64,000 bases of DNA, from contig WNYE01000015.1 in NCBI GenBank assembly GCA_021396245.1, positions 62,001-126,000 of the forward strand, written 5' to 3'. Below, piece by piece: positions 9,904 to 20,188 of this stretch. Origin of the DNA: Sporothrix humicola (lineage: Eukaryota > Ascomycota > Sordariomycetes > Ophiostomatales > Ophiostomataceae). Both the position numbers and the translations under genes were made by a program. The notes below the pieces were generated by a model. The model was not told the origin of the DNA. It did no database searches and worked only from the letters and a program-made list of their open reading frames with translations. How positions within the stretch are numbered: the first letter of the stretch is position 1; the number at the start of each line of letters is the position of its first letter.

Positions 9904-11034
9904 ATGAATTCTTCTGCTTCTGGGACCGAGCCGGGCTCGACCAATACGGCAGAGCAAGCGGCGGTGAACAACGGGCCCCAACTGAACGCCACAATCTGGG
10001 CATTGACGGCAGTCTCGACTTTGTTCCTTGCACTGCGTGTGTACTGCAAGCTATGGAGACAGCGCCGTCTACGGTGGGACGACTGGTTCCTGGCGGCGGG
10101 CTGGGTGAGTGTGGCTCTTATCCAAATATAGGCTCGAGGTAGCTTAAAGATTAGCCGGTTCTAACGTCTTCCACTTACAGGCTGCGCTCGTGATATCGTG
10201 TGCACTACAGTCCGCGTGTGTTCATTATGGCCTCGGAAAGCACGGCCGCTTCATTGAGCCAGAAAACTTGGATAATCTGCTCTTCTTTTCATACGCTGCG
10301 GGATTCGCCTCCACCCTGGCCGCGGCGTGGACCAAGACGTCTTTCGCGATAACTTTACTCAACATTTCGGATGGCCGGATCAGACAAACTGTCTGGTTCG
10401 TACTTGTCTCTGTTAACATTGTCCTGGGTATTAATGCGACCCTGCAATGGGTCCAATGCTGGCCGCCTGCGAAGCAGTGGCACCCCGGGGCTCCTGGGAC
10501 TTGCTGGCTCGGGAGCCAGAGGAGCAAGGCGTACAACACTTTCGTGGCTGGTGAGTTGGCAGAAGCAGTACCTGGCGTTATTTAGAGTGGGAAAAGTACT
10601 GACCTTTTCGGGGTAGTTTATTCTGGTTGCGCAGACATTGTCTTAGCGCTGATTCCGTGGAAGATTATTTGGCACTTGAAGATGCGGCAGACAGAGAAAT
10701 TGGGCGTCCTGTTTGTGATGAGCATGGGAGTCTTGTAAGTTTTGTTGCGCCAGCCAGCCAGTCTTCTATTAACTTTGGATCCTAACCAGCATGATGATTG
10801 CAGTGCAGGTACCACCTCTTTTTTAAAGATCACGGCACTTGATGCTATCGGGAATGCCGATCTAAGTGAGTTGTCTAAACGTTCCCAACGGTGTTTATTT
10901 TCATATCACTAACGGCCTTCGCAGTTACTACTGTGAACTTGTTTATGTTCGGCACGGCCGAAGGCGCCATCACAATTATGGCTGCGTCGATGCCAATTCT
11001 GCGAGCTCTTGTTTATTCGGATTCATCAAGATGA
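9904..11034 (+). CDS. Fungal rhodopsin-domain (PTH11-like) membrane protein
   Basis: Five exons: 9904-10104, 10181-10550, 10617-10734, 10804-10865 and 10925-11034. All have clean donors and acceptors and join in frame to 286 aa. The protein shows the family's seven-helix layout, from helix 1 (IWALTAVSTLFLALRVYC) to the last (AITIMAASMPILRALV). Family landmarks are the RWDDWFLAAGW loop, NINATLQWVQCWP-like helix with PPAKQW, YSGCADIVLALIPWKIIW, and SMGVFAG, which only appears when intron 3 is removed. Members of this family act at the plasma membrane, some as candidate non-canonical GPCRs; the ligand is unknown. It is shorter than most relatives (350-400 aa) because it ends just after helix 7, lacking the cytoplasmic tail. 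The frame is intact despite decayed neighbours. Confidence 0.88.
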
Positions 11035-11337
11035 ATTAGTACACCTGTTAGGTTGTATCGGGGAGGGTGGGGTGGGGGGGGAACGAATAGTATAGAAGCA
11101 ATGTAAGAGACACAAAGAGGGGTTCGTGTTAGGGGTTAGTAGGACAGGTAAGAAGAAGAAGAGATAATTGATTTTGAATACTAGCAAATGGAAGGTATGT
11201 GTGTAGTACAAGACTAAGTCTGGCAGACTTAGGATAAAAAGGAGGATGTGCCTGTATTTAAAAGCGCGGTGATGACGGCGGCCGGCACCGTGAAGACCGT
11301 GATCGAGAGGCCCGCTGAAGCTGCTCTTTGCCTGGGA
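11035..11337. other. Short intergenic spacer
   Basis: Convergent 3' ends. A G-run lies near 11064-11080; no gene is seen. After the stop at 11338 the minus-strand frame of the next gene continues with weak family resemblance (SSFSGPLDHGL), suggesting its lost continuation. Confidence 0.4.
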
Positions 11338-12345
11338 TTACTGGCCGCAGACCGTGTAGATGCCATTTTGAAAGCGTTCCGTCACCGTCTCGGCGATGGT
11401 CTCGCTGCCAAAGTTGAGCCACACTGATTTGGTCGGCTTGTGCCACGAGACATGGACCTTTTTCGAGTCCACACGTCGCAGGCTGCTCGTTGTTCCCGCC
11501 TTTGTCTGTGACGACAGCGCGACGTTGCTGTTTACGACCACTGCTGAAAACGCATTCTCTGTCGTCGCTCTCGTCGGCACCGCAGCGCACAGCCGTGTAG
11601 CGAAGTGCGGATCCTCCACCCGTACATCTGCCTGGCAATGGTCTGGGTCGTCGACAGATGGCGGTATGACGCGCACGTTTGCTTCGGACACCATATCATG
11701 CCCTGGCTGCTCTGACAGCATGTACGTGGCTAGAAGCAAAACGACCGACCGCGGCGTGGAGTTGGCCGGCAGGTCGCGCAGGCGCACAGCCGAGAAGTCC
11801 GATGCGAAGCTCACCTTAGTAACGGTCGCCCCGTGTCCAAAGTCGACCACGGCACCGCCCAGCTCTCCACACCAGTTTTCTTCCTCTTCCTTGTCCACGG
11901 CGCGGCCGTCCTCTAGCTGGATGCCAGCAATCTTCTCCGTCCGGCCGTTCACCGTAGCAGTAGGAACATTGTGGGAAAACACGTAGTTAGCTCCTTTCGA
12001 ACATGTACCACTCTGGAAGAATCTGCAAGGAATCGTAGCACGAGTATCTCCAAGTGTGTCGCGGGGCGTATCTTGGAGAGCATCGTGGGCGATATCGGGA
12101 GGCACAGAACGGATGTGGATGGACAGCGTTGAGGCTGTATCGACACGGATTTCGGTGTGCATGAACGGACAACTAACGCCCTTCCGGCAACGTCCTTTTG
12201 AGTAGAAGCTGCAGGGTAACGTAGACCGGTAATTCATTTGTTTCGTATTTCGTATAGGTGCTAGTGATGATGTTTTGCTTTCTGGCGGATATAGAAACGG
12301 GAGCACGGAAGCCGATGGACCGTATGCTTGGATGTTGTTTGACAA
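11338..12345 (-). pseudogene. N-terminal part of a CCCH/RRM RBR-type E3 ligase, truncated
   Basis: The 335-codon frame carries two CCCH fingers and an RRM-like region, the front end of large fungal proteins that continue into an RBR (RING-IBR-RING) ubiquitin ligase module. Finger 1 is complete (C45, C53, C59, H63; C-x7-C-x5-C-x3-H). Finger 2 has C107, C115 and H125, but the third cysteine is Tyr121 (codon 11983-11985). The conserved core then reads SFASDFSAVRLRDLP, DVRVEDPHFATRLC, KKVHVSWHKPTKSVWLNFGS and ends YTVCGQ, where relatives go on for hundreds of residues. TAA 11338-11340 stops it and no RBR region is found beyond. TGC to TAC and CAA to TAA are both CpA to TpA changes. I read it as a RIP-damaged, truncated gene; a short functional protein cannot be excluded. 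Confidence 0.7.
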
Positions 12346-12496
12346 GCGTTGTTAAGGGGGAAAAAAAGAGAGAAAAAAGCTGTCTGCCAACCTTTCTACC
12401 TCTTTCTAGGTGACCTCGTAGCTGCGTCTATGGGCCTAGGCAGCTACGAAGCAGGCTTAACCACACGAAGTACCACGGGTAACCAATAAATGATGA

Positions 12497-12919
12497 ATGA
12501 TGAATGACTTAAACGTGCAAGAATACCCCGCGGCCGTCAGTCTTCTACCCGTCAGTCTTCTACCTGATTTGCCATTTCTGTTTACAGACCGCGGGGTACG
12601 GAATGTGCAAAAAAGAAAACGGCTAACCAACGGCCACGACCACGAGTTTTACTCGGAGCGCTTTCTTACTTCGCGCCTCGCCTCTCTTGTATTTTACTAC
12701 CTGGTCTACATCCGTCCGTTTTGCCAGCTGCCTCCGCCCACGCAAGACGGCGACTCCGACTATGCGCACCTGTTTCTCCTCCAATTATCCAAGGCGAGCT
12801 GCGCTGCCGTACTTATTACGTCCATCTTGCGCGCCGCGACCGTTAAGGTCTAACCCCGAGCGCTCGGCGTCCAGGCGTACCGGCAGCTCTCGATCGCTAT
12901 TAACGAGAAGTATAAGTAA
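12497..12919 (+). pseudogene. C-terminal relic of a DUF3505/helicase-type mobile gene
   Basis: One frame runs 118 codons from 12497 to TAA 12851-12853 and then continues in the same frame for 21 codons to TAA 12917-12919. It contains FLTSRLASLVFYYLVYIRPF and, after the first stop, GVQAYRQLSIAINEKY. I associate both with the C-terminal region of repetitive fungal genes that carry DUF3505 (OrsD-like) and RecQ-like helicase segments and are often scattered or subtelomeric. The middle portion and all upstream domains are missing. The in-frame stop and short length show it is dead. The name is from memory; the interrupted frame is seen directly. Confidence 0.5.
12535..12564. repeat. 15-bp tandem duplication
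   Basis: The unit cgtcagtcttctacc occurs twice head to tail (12535-12549, 12550-12564) inside the relic, adding five codons. Confidence 0.9.
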
Positions 12920-13126
12920 AGAAATGTGAAGAGATAAGCTGAGTTGTTTTTTCAGCGAGTATAGAGAAAGTAAGTATAGAGATAACTTACGAGCTGGAGT
13001 GTAATAACGAAGAAGAAGTAAGTAACGAATGTAATATATAGCCTTGTTTTAAGAGATCTAGTATTTTTTTACTGTTTCTATTTCGATTTATGTCCGTTCG
13101 TTAAAAATAATATCTATATTGACAAT

Positions 13127-13680
13127 CCAGTTATTACAAAGGCACTTCCCAAGAATGAGGTAAGAGTCTCTGCTAGGTGATCAGGCTAGGGGAGGGGTTC
13201 TTGTTCTTGTAAAACAGTGATAAGGTGTAACGGTCGAACAATACTCAACACGTGTAAGAGGTGGTGATTGTATACAATAAGGGCACAGGAATACAAGTTC
13301 ATGTAGTTATGTATTTCAGACAATCGGTAGCGACTGAGTCTTCTATCTAGGTTACTGGGAGGAAGCCTCAGTCTTATATATCTATCGTACTTCATATAGC
13401 TTCATGGTCCTTACTTCATCCTCGTATAAAGTTGCCCATAGTTCATACCGCTTCATACCTCTTACTTCATCCTTGTATAAAGTAACGTTCCGTCTCCTGA
13501 TTGGTCAGTCTTGTCGTGGTGTGATTCGTCCTTTGTCCTGTGTTCTGAAAGGGTTGCCTTTCAGCCACACCAGCACCGCCGCCTCGCGCCGGTCGCATTA
13601 TTTATCCTCCGTACCCGTTGAGGGGTCGGTTTGTGTTGCTCTGGCCTGCCGTTGAGGCCGTGGGGGCCATGTCCGTAACA
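13127..13680 (-). mobile_element. Probable solo LTR of a retrotransposon
   Basis: Read on the minus strand the segment starts TGTTACGGACATGGCCCCCA at 13680, as many fungal Copia-type LTRs do. It carries a TATA-like GATATATAAGACTGAGG near 13370 and runs through an AT-rich leader to about 13127, where TAAC is followed by TGG. A near inverted copy of the start (CCGTTACA) is at 13226-13233, an alternative end. It also holds a repeated ttacttcatcc(t/c)(t/c)gtataaagt motif (about 13412 and 13458). No polymerase or integrase sequence adjoins it and I could not identify a target-site duplication. The name rests on structure and memory, not on a match. Confidence 0.45.
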
Positions 13681-13744
13681 CCAGTCTCCTAGCAAATCTG
13701 GAGACTGTTGTAACTAGACACTTAATGAAGTCATCACTAGGTTC

Positions 13745-14998
13745 TCAGTTCTGTAGAACCTGTGTTAAATTCACCACTGTTGCTGTAAAGGGTGTGAGTT
13801 TATGACGCCCCATATTATCGAAAGTCTCACCACCAAAGATCATAAGATGGTCGGGGTACTTGTCGAGAACATGTATAGCACGGCTGTAAGTCGCTCCAGC
13901 TGGTGTCATATGACTCTCCCACCTGTCGAGCTGGCCTCCGAAGCGATTGGTATAAACTTGGGGCCTGTCGGCATCAGACACGATTATTGTGCCATTGGGC
14001 CCTCCAGTCGGGCTCCAGACAACATATGGGCTGGCGTTTGGCACAAAGGTGGGCGTTATGACGATTGGTAGGCCTTCGGAGAGGCGGAAGTCGAGAGGTG
14101 AATCTGCAAGTCGATAATAGACAGGGTAGTGCGAACCGTGGGAGCTCGAATTGCCGATTGGGAACTCATACACAAGGATCCACTTGTTAACGGGCGGAAT
14201 GAACGCTACAACGGTCATGCCAGGGCGCGCCGTGTACAGGTCGTACGCCACGTCGTCGACTGGAGCTTCCCAGGTCTTGAGATCTGTTGACACTTGATGG
14301 GATAGCTTCTGGCCGTGTTTGGGGTCCCGCTGATCGGAGTAATAACAGACAAGCGTATGGTTATAAACGCTAGTATGAGATGTACAGATCACTGTCAGCA
14401 TCAGCTTTTCAAAAGACACTCTAGGTGATCGCCCTGGTCCGACCAGTCAAACGTACAGCAAATAAGGCTCCCAGATCGGATCGGCGCCGTTGGTCGTGTT
14501 AGGCCGTCCGCCATATGCGATGTGGCTGACGAACTTCCAAGACATTCCTTTGTCCGTGCTCGCATAAAGATCGATGCGAGTGCCGTTGTTGCTTGCACTA
14601 TTTCCGGACGCCAAGACAGTACCGGCGTCAAAACTTCCCATAGGCTCTGTTAATTCGGCGAGGGCAGGCTGCGAGCCTAAACCCCAGCCATTAACTGTGT
14701 CCTTAATGTCAGACAACCATTTCCAACTTGCTCCTCCGTCGCGGCTCTCGAAAACGGGGAAGTATGCTGGCGAATGACCGGAGAGAGACGCTGTAGCAAG
14801 TATGGCGCCGTCCTTGAGCTCAGTGTAGCGAGGATACGTGATGCTTTCGCTGTCCGTGGGCTGGTAAATGGTGTTGTTTGCAAAAAAGCCAAACGGGCTG
14901 GCTGCCCGAGTTCCATTGCTGTTTTGACCGCCAAAGGTATGGGGCAATGTTGCAATGCTCTGCCCAAGGAGCAAGGCGGCCGTGACTAGGCGATACAT
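13745..14998 (-). CDS. GH93 exo-alpha-1,5-L-arabinanase, secreted
   Basis: Predicted to release arabinobiose from debranched arabinan outside the cell. Exons 14457-14998 and 13745-14369 are separated by an 87-bp intron (GTACGT...CTAG) and give 388 aa, the family's usual size. Residues 1-16 form a signal peptide. The six-bladed propeller is marked by Asp-boxes SRDGGASW and STDKGMSW. The intron joins DPIWEPYL to LVYNHTLVCYYSDQRDP. Glu177 (in WEPYL) and Glu249 (in VYEFPIG) are 72 residues apart, the spacing I recall for the catalytic Glu170/Glu242 of Fusarium Arb93A. Several N-glycosylation sequons are present (NGT, NNT, NTT, NLT). A sialidase annotation is possible from the fold alone, but the conserved blocks favour GH93. 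Confidence 0.88.
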
Positions 14999-15808
14999 CT
15001 TTCGTAAACTGTGTCATAGACTTATGAAGAAAAAAAAGAATTGGTCTAAATTTTCTTAGAGAAGCATTTAACTGACTTTCAAGGACGTTTTCCTGCTAAA
15101 TTATATATATACATACAGTAGCGAAGATCATCACTTGTTAGCGGGGCAATTCACGGCCATAATTAAGAGGGAATGTAGCGAGATATCCAAGGGGTGAATA
15201 TATATAGGCAAAATGCCAGGCTGAATAAAGTCACTAATCTGGAGCCAGGCTATGGCGGCCCGGGAACCTAGATATCCTCTCGCCTTTGGGGCACGTCTTC
15301 ATAGGCCTATCTGCCGCACGAAGTGCCGGTTTGTGAATAACTTCAGGAACAGATATTCCAAATGCTTTTAAGAGCACGGTTAAATTAAAAAGGCCGTAAC
15401 AAAGAAAATGGTTTGTAACGCTGTCCATGAGGCTGTGTCCCTATACTAACCGTAAATAATCGCAACAAATATTGTGGTGACCTCGCATTCTAACAGCGAT
15501 CGGTCCGTAGAGCTATATGTCGCTCGTTGTGTTCGATTGGCCGAGTGACATCCTCTTCCGTACCTACGGAAGATATCCCTTCGTGCCTCTTCCTCAGCCG
15601 CGTGCGGCTCTTTCTTTCAATTAGGTACGTAGTACGGCTCAAGTCACGCTTTATGGGTCGCTCAACGCATATCAATTAAAGTTTGTGCCCCTAGTCGTCT
15701 GTTTTCACGAAGCGCAGAATTCCGAATAAAGCATTCTCTTCAAGTTTGTCCGTATCTCCTTGCCACTAGTCCCTGGAGGGAGAACACTGGCTACTAAACA
15801 TTTGCCTA
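14999..15808. other. Intergenic between GH93 and CE1 genes
   Basis: AT-rich with a TATATATA block near 15105, serving as the GH93 promoter and the CE1 3' side. No gene is supported. Confidence 0.4.
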
Positions 15809-16815
15809 CTAAATAATGCCAAAAAACTTCAACATCAGTGGCTCATTCACAGGCGCGATATGTCCAACACCCTTCCCAAAGAATCCCTGCAGCTTGGTAC
15901 CATCTCCATAGATCTCCTGTGTGTAGGCAGCTGAAGGGACTCCAGAAACATTCTTGGTGAGTTCAACGCCCAGTATGTCGGACCACTGCATCAGGGCCTG
16001 CGCCGCACATGCCGGGCGAACAAGGCCGTCAGCTAGGCCGTGGAAAATTTGCATCCGCGGCCGTCGGCCAGTGTATCCGGGGTACGAGTTGCGCACAAAG
16101 TCGCCCCATTCCTTTGCCGAGTGAGAGATCTTGCCCTGTGCACAGGTCTGGTTGGGCGACATTGGGGTTGCGCCGGCAGCCCCGGCGAAGCATGCATGAG
16201 CCACACCAGAGAACGCTGCACCGGCTTCGAACACATCAGGATACGAGCCCGCCATTAAGTTGGTCATCATTGCACCAGACGAGCCGCCCATGACGTAGAC
16301 CTTGGAAGCATCGCCGCTGTACTTTTCCAGGGTGTAATTAACCATGCTGATGATGCCGCCGGCATCGCCGCCACCATTGTGGGTGAGACTGGCGGGGTTT
16401 TGGACATCCCAACACTGGAGAGAGAGAGAGACAATAACGTTAATTTCAAACACTTGATGAATTTGATAGGAATTTCGACACTTACATTGCTCATATGTGT
16501 CGTACCGGGGTAGATCAAGATAAAGCCATTCTGGTCTGCGTACGACGGCAGCTTGGTCCCGGAATACCATTCTGTCGCCGATCCTCCGCACGGGTGCAGC
16601 TAGTCTCCAGTCAGTGCACCATCTTTCTGAACAGATAATGCCTTGGCATTACTTACCGCGACAATGATGGCCGGCTTCTGTTCCACCTTGTCTGGCACAT
16701 AGAGGTACATTTGCAGACTAGTTGGGTTCGAGCCGAAACTGGTGACAGGCTTGAGGGATGCGCCGGCACTAAGGACCGCAGACGCGACGATGGCGAGCAG
16801 TGAGTAGAGCAGCAT
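15809..16815 (-). CDS. CE1 acetyl xylan esterase, secreted
   Basis: Removes acetyl groups from xylan, opening it to xylanases and the neighbouring beta-xylosidase. Exons 16657-16815, 16486-16599 and 15809-16414 join in frame (introns of 57 and 71 bp, the second with a CT-rich acceptor tract) to 292 aa, typical of Aspergillus AxeA. A signal peptide covers about residues 1-19. The PHB-depolymerase-like alpha/beta-hydrolase shows the nucleophile elbow GGSSG (Ser136). The block CWDVQNPASLTHNGGGDAGG is AXE1-like. A candidate Asp lies in FHGLADGLV and the catalytic His in GVGHIAP. It lacks a carbohydrate-binding module. Feruloyl esterases of the same family are the main alternative. Confidence 0.9.
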
Positions 16816-17619
16816 TGTGTGGCAAGTTTCTTAGCTAGCGGGAGTAATTGGCGGTGAAATTTAGAGTGTGGAATGAGAATCTCGTACATCTCAAGTACTC
16901 TTCCTCAGTCCGCAGGAGGACGACCGTCTGATGTTATATGGATCTCTAAAGATTGGACACTTTACAACGTTGATTTAAGCATTTACCGACCCCAGGTGCC
17001 GATGCAAAGTTTCGACTATGGACTTATAACTTGTCGTGGCTTATTCATCTCTCGATATTACTGCTTTAATGATCTAACGCCCGGTACCGGTTCTTATGCC
17101 ACTGAGCCGCAATTACTATATTACTGGGTTCTTCGGGGAGACCCCCGCTTAAATGCACTCTATTAGATATATGCTGGCGATTATAAAATGAAAAAAATAA
17201 GGCGTTACTCTATACATTCGTTCAATTGGATTATATGCTTGCCTTCCATTGCCGTATCTAAGAGCCGAAAAGCAACATATTCGGACTCGGAATTTTATAC
17301 TCCGGATCTTGGAACCGGAGCCCCCTCTTTGAGCGAGATAGAAAGACACTACTACTACTACTAGGTACAAACACCCGTGCGGATTGCGATCCAAACTGGA
17401 TTCGGATCCCAATCCAACTTTTCGTGGCCTGTGCCACCCTGGTTCATGCGACCCCCTGTTCGCCCTGACCCTAACCTTGATGGGCTGAACTCGGTCTCGC
17501 ATCGTCTAGGATGGTCGCGTTAAAAGCCAGACGCGTACAGTCTTTCTCTCGTGTTCTTTTCACTGTGACGAGCACGAACGACTTGTCGTTTTGGTTTTCG
17601 AGTTGCTTTACTCCGTAGT
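16816..17619. other. Intergenic, no gene seen
   Basis: AT-rich promoter flank of the CE1 gene, a short ACT microsatellite near 17350, then GC-richer sequence leading into the relic at 17620. Confidence 0.4.
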
Positions 17620-17957
17620 CATGGACGACAACGAGGAGCCATCGACGGCGTCCGTTGCCAACGCCTCTTCACCTCGGGGCCGGTCAATGCCTACTTCCCC
17701 GTCTCGGACACCGACCCCACCCTCGCCTTAACGCAGGCGCCGGTCCTCCGCCCGCAGCACGCGCTCCTCGACAGCATCAAGCGGCGCGTCCACACGCTGC
17801 AACACCCCTCGGCCGGCGCCACGACTATTATCACCTCCGCCGTACACGACGACTGGAACCAGCCACACACGTGGGTGGCCCGTACGGGATGGGCACGGTA
17901 CCTGGACGGGAAGGATGCGGCCCGCCTGCACGCATCGACGTTGCTCGAGAAGGGGCT
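17620..17957 (+). pseudogene. N-terminal relic of a DUF3505-type mobile gene
   Basis: A stop-free frame (17620-18009) reads GVRCQRLFTSGPVNAYFPV, then WVARTGWARYLDGKDAARL and HASTLLEKG. The CQR(F/L)F and (R/V)GWA.(Y/H)L.G blocks recall the DUF3505 (OrsD-like) N-terminal region, where a C2H2-type motif precedes them. Sense fades after about 17957, where the opposite strand begins to read as an ABC transporter, so a junction lies there. The relic represents the opposite end of the gene type from the fragment at 12.5 kb, and the two are in the wrong order to be one gene. Confidence 0.45.
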
Positions 17958-19310
17958 GTCGAGACGATGGACGACCATGAGGACGGTGCAGTCGGAAAAG
18001 TGGGATTGAACGACGGACTGCTTGAGCGTGCATCCCATTGTCGAGCCTGGTGTACCTGGCATTAGATGTCTGTCATTGGTTGCGGACAGGGACGGCTTAC
18101 ATGCTAGTCGGCTCGTTGAGGAGGAGTATTCTACTCTTTCTAAGAAGAGCTCTAGCAAGTGACAACAGTTGTCGCTGGCCGTAGGGCAAGACCAGTCTCA
18201 TCAACGACAATATCCCGAGGAGACTGCCCTGTCAACTGTTGTTCTACCTGGATGGACGCCCAACAAGAAGCAGTATTGACGTTGCGCGGTGTCAAGGCTG
18301 ATGGCTTTGTCACAATACGCCCTGCACGAACCAAACGCCCGCAGGGTCGCCAGTCCTTGCAACGGCTCCAGCATATGGGCCACCACCGGTGCCTTCATTA
18401 CAGTCTCCAGAAAATGCAGCTGCCTGGATGTCCTGCCATAGAAAAGCTATACTCCGACAAGGACGAGGGGCCACGACTAGTATAGCCGCCGCCAGGTACG
18501 GCATAGCCGCCGCCAGGTACGGCATAGCCACCACAGCGACGGCTGCTTGTGCCAGACTACCACACAGCTGGAAGCCTGTATTGATGAATCCACGCGGCAG
18601 GACCATGTCGATTAGTCGAATGTCCTGGCTGAAGCGGTTCACCAGACCACCAGTGTCTATCTGAGAAGCGTGCCTCGTCGCGACCCAGAAGTACGGCATG
18701 CAACCATCTCAACGCCGTCGGCACCATGACAACCCAAGTCCAACAGGTCCCGAGGGCAAGACCTGCTATTTCGAGCACTCCAGGACCTGTATAGATGCCG
18801 ATCCAGTAGCTGAGTCTTGATCCCTTAGGGGGAGACGACTAGAAGGCCCCGTCTCTTGTCCATGCTTTCCACAACCAAGACCAGCAGCTTGGCCACGAGG
18901 GTCGGTGTCGTACAGACGGCCAGACCTATCTGAACACTGCCCGATGCCTCAAGCCAAGCAGACCAAACTCGAGCCACGTCGAGCAGGATCGTCGTGAACA
19001 GAAAGGCCGTAACCAGCGTAGATGGCGGACACTCTTGATGTGTTCATAGCGTGTGAGAATTGCAAAAGTGGCCGCTGCAAGAACATCTAGAACCGCAGCT
19101 GACATGGTGACTTTTGATGCAGTAGACGCCTTCTTGGCCTCGTTCAGGACGACAATGACCAGATAGGCAGCCTCGGTGACGGCAAGCAGGCTTCTAGCGA
19201 CCTATGATATGGTTAATTCCCTATACAAGATTCCATCTGCCTTGAAGACATACCATCTTGATAGAATAGGGTCGAGGTCGACGAGCAACAGCTCCCCCCC
19301 CCCCCACGAT
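17958..19310 (-). pseudogene. ABC-C (MRP-type) transporter relic
   Basis: Pieces of one transporter run along the minus strand in the right order but in shifting frames. From 19.3 kb down: a TMD0-like part (RSLLAVTEAAYLVIVVLNEA, SAAVLDVLAAATFAILTRYE), then LEIAGLALGTCWTW, then transmembrane domain 1 with DTGGLVNRFSQDIRLIDMVL and PRGFINTGFQL, then LEPLQGLATLRAFG. Last comes the end of a nucleotide-binding domain, VQSHFSDCTVLMVVHRLD (H-loop), near 18040-17960. Walker A and most of the second half are absent, so large internal deletions have occurred. Frameshifts and stops are numerous. Intact relatives are about 1,400-1,500 aa multidrug exporters. A 21-bp tandem duplication lies inside. Confidence 0.7.
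18486..18527. repeat. 21-bp tandem duplication in the ABC relic
   Basis: Two perfect copies of a 21-bp unit (18486-18506, 18507-18527) duplicate seven codons of the relic (MPYLAAA on the minus strand). Confidence 0.9.
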
Positions 19311-20188
19311 CTGCCATATTCGTATTGGAATGAGGAGGAGAAAGCACGCTGCAGGCAACAGGTTAAGGGTGCTCTCTTCTAATAGATCCGTGCAGAAGTC
19401 AGCTTAGGATAATCAACCGTGAGTTGGATCGATGCCTATCCATAATTGTAAAATCAAACCCTCCTCGACATATCGTGTTGAGGGCGGGGCCAAAGAGACC
19501 GTCTCCGTAGATGTCCTATCCAGACGCCGTGGCGATTGATGTGATTTGGTCATTCGAAGTGGTAATGCATTTCGGTTGTGCAAAATTAAGCTGCCTACCA
19601 AATGTCGCAATCTTCTGTGTGCTGTGCCGTATTGTCAGTCAGAGGTAAGATATTGCAAACCACCCCGTGCCGTCAGTGCTAGGCATCTGTTAGGAGCTGA
19701 ACCGCGAAAAAGAAAAGAGAGAATAATAGAGAATAGCAAGCATCCAAGAGATATTGAAGCAAAATGTTTGAAATGATGAAATGTTCTGTATTTGATAAAA
19801 AGCAGCCATAGAAATGAATTTTGGCATAATCTGCATAACTTCGTTGCATATAAGATAAATCCGTAAACGCGAAACAGCGGAAATGGAAGGCGAGATGAAA
19901 AAGCAAAATGAAAAGCAAAATGAGAAGCAAGAAGGATGACCAATACGCCGCAGAAAGACAATTGCACATGATAGCAAATTTCCCAAAAATATAACCTAGA
20001 CCAAAACGATGAACCTTTTCGTAGACGCGCGAGACCAGACCCAGACCGATGAGAGGAAGGAAAGAAAAGGAACGACGAGAAGAGAACCCAAGACCCGTTG
20101 GAGCAAGAAAAAATTAGAATGGTATAAAACAAAAGGCAGAGACCGACAGAAGGAGAGGCGACAAAAGAAAAGAGAGATGTAGGCGCGG
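19311..20188. other. Boundary spacer between accessory and core-like parts
   Basis: A run of 12 C (19294-19305) sits at its left edge. From about 19700 the plus strand is purine-rich, probably the 3' flank of the gene at 20189. No gene is seen. Confidence 0.4.

Noticed and set aside
10618..10833. Minus-strand frame over the rhodopsin-domain gene
   Set aside because: Lies across two exons and an intron of a gene whose splice sites all join in phase.
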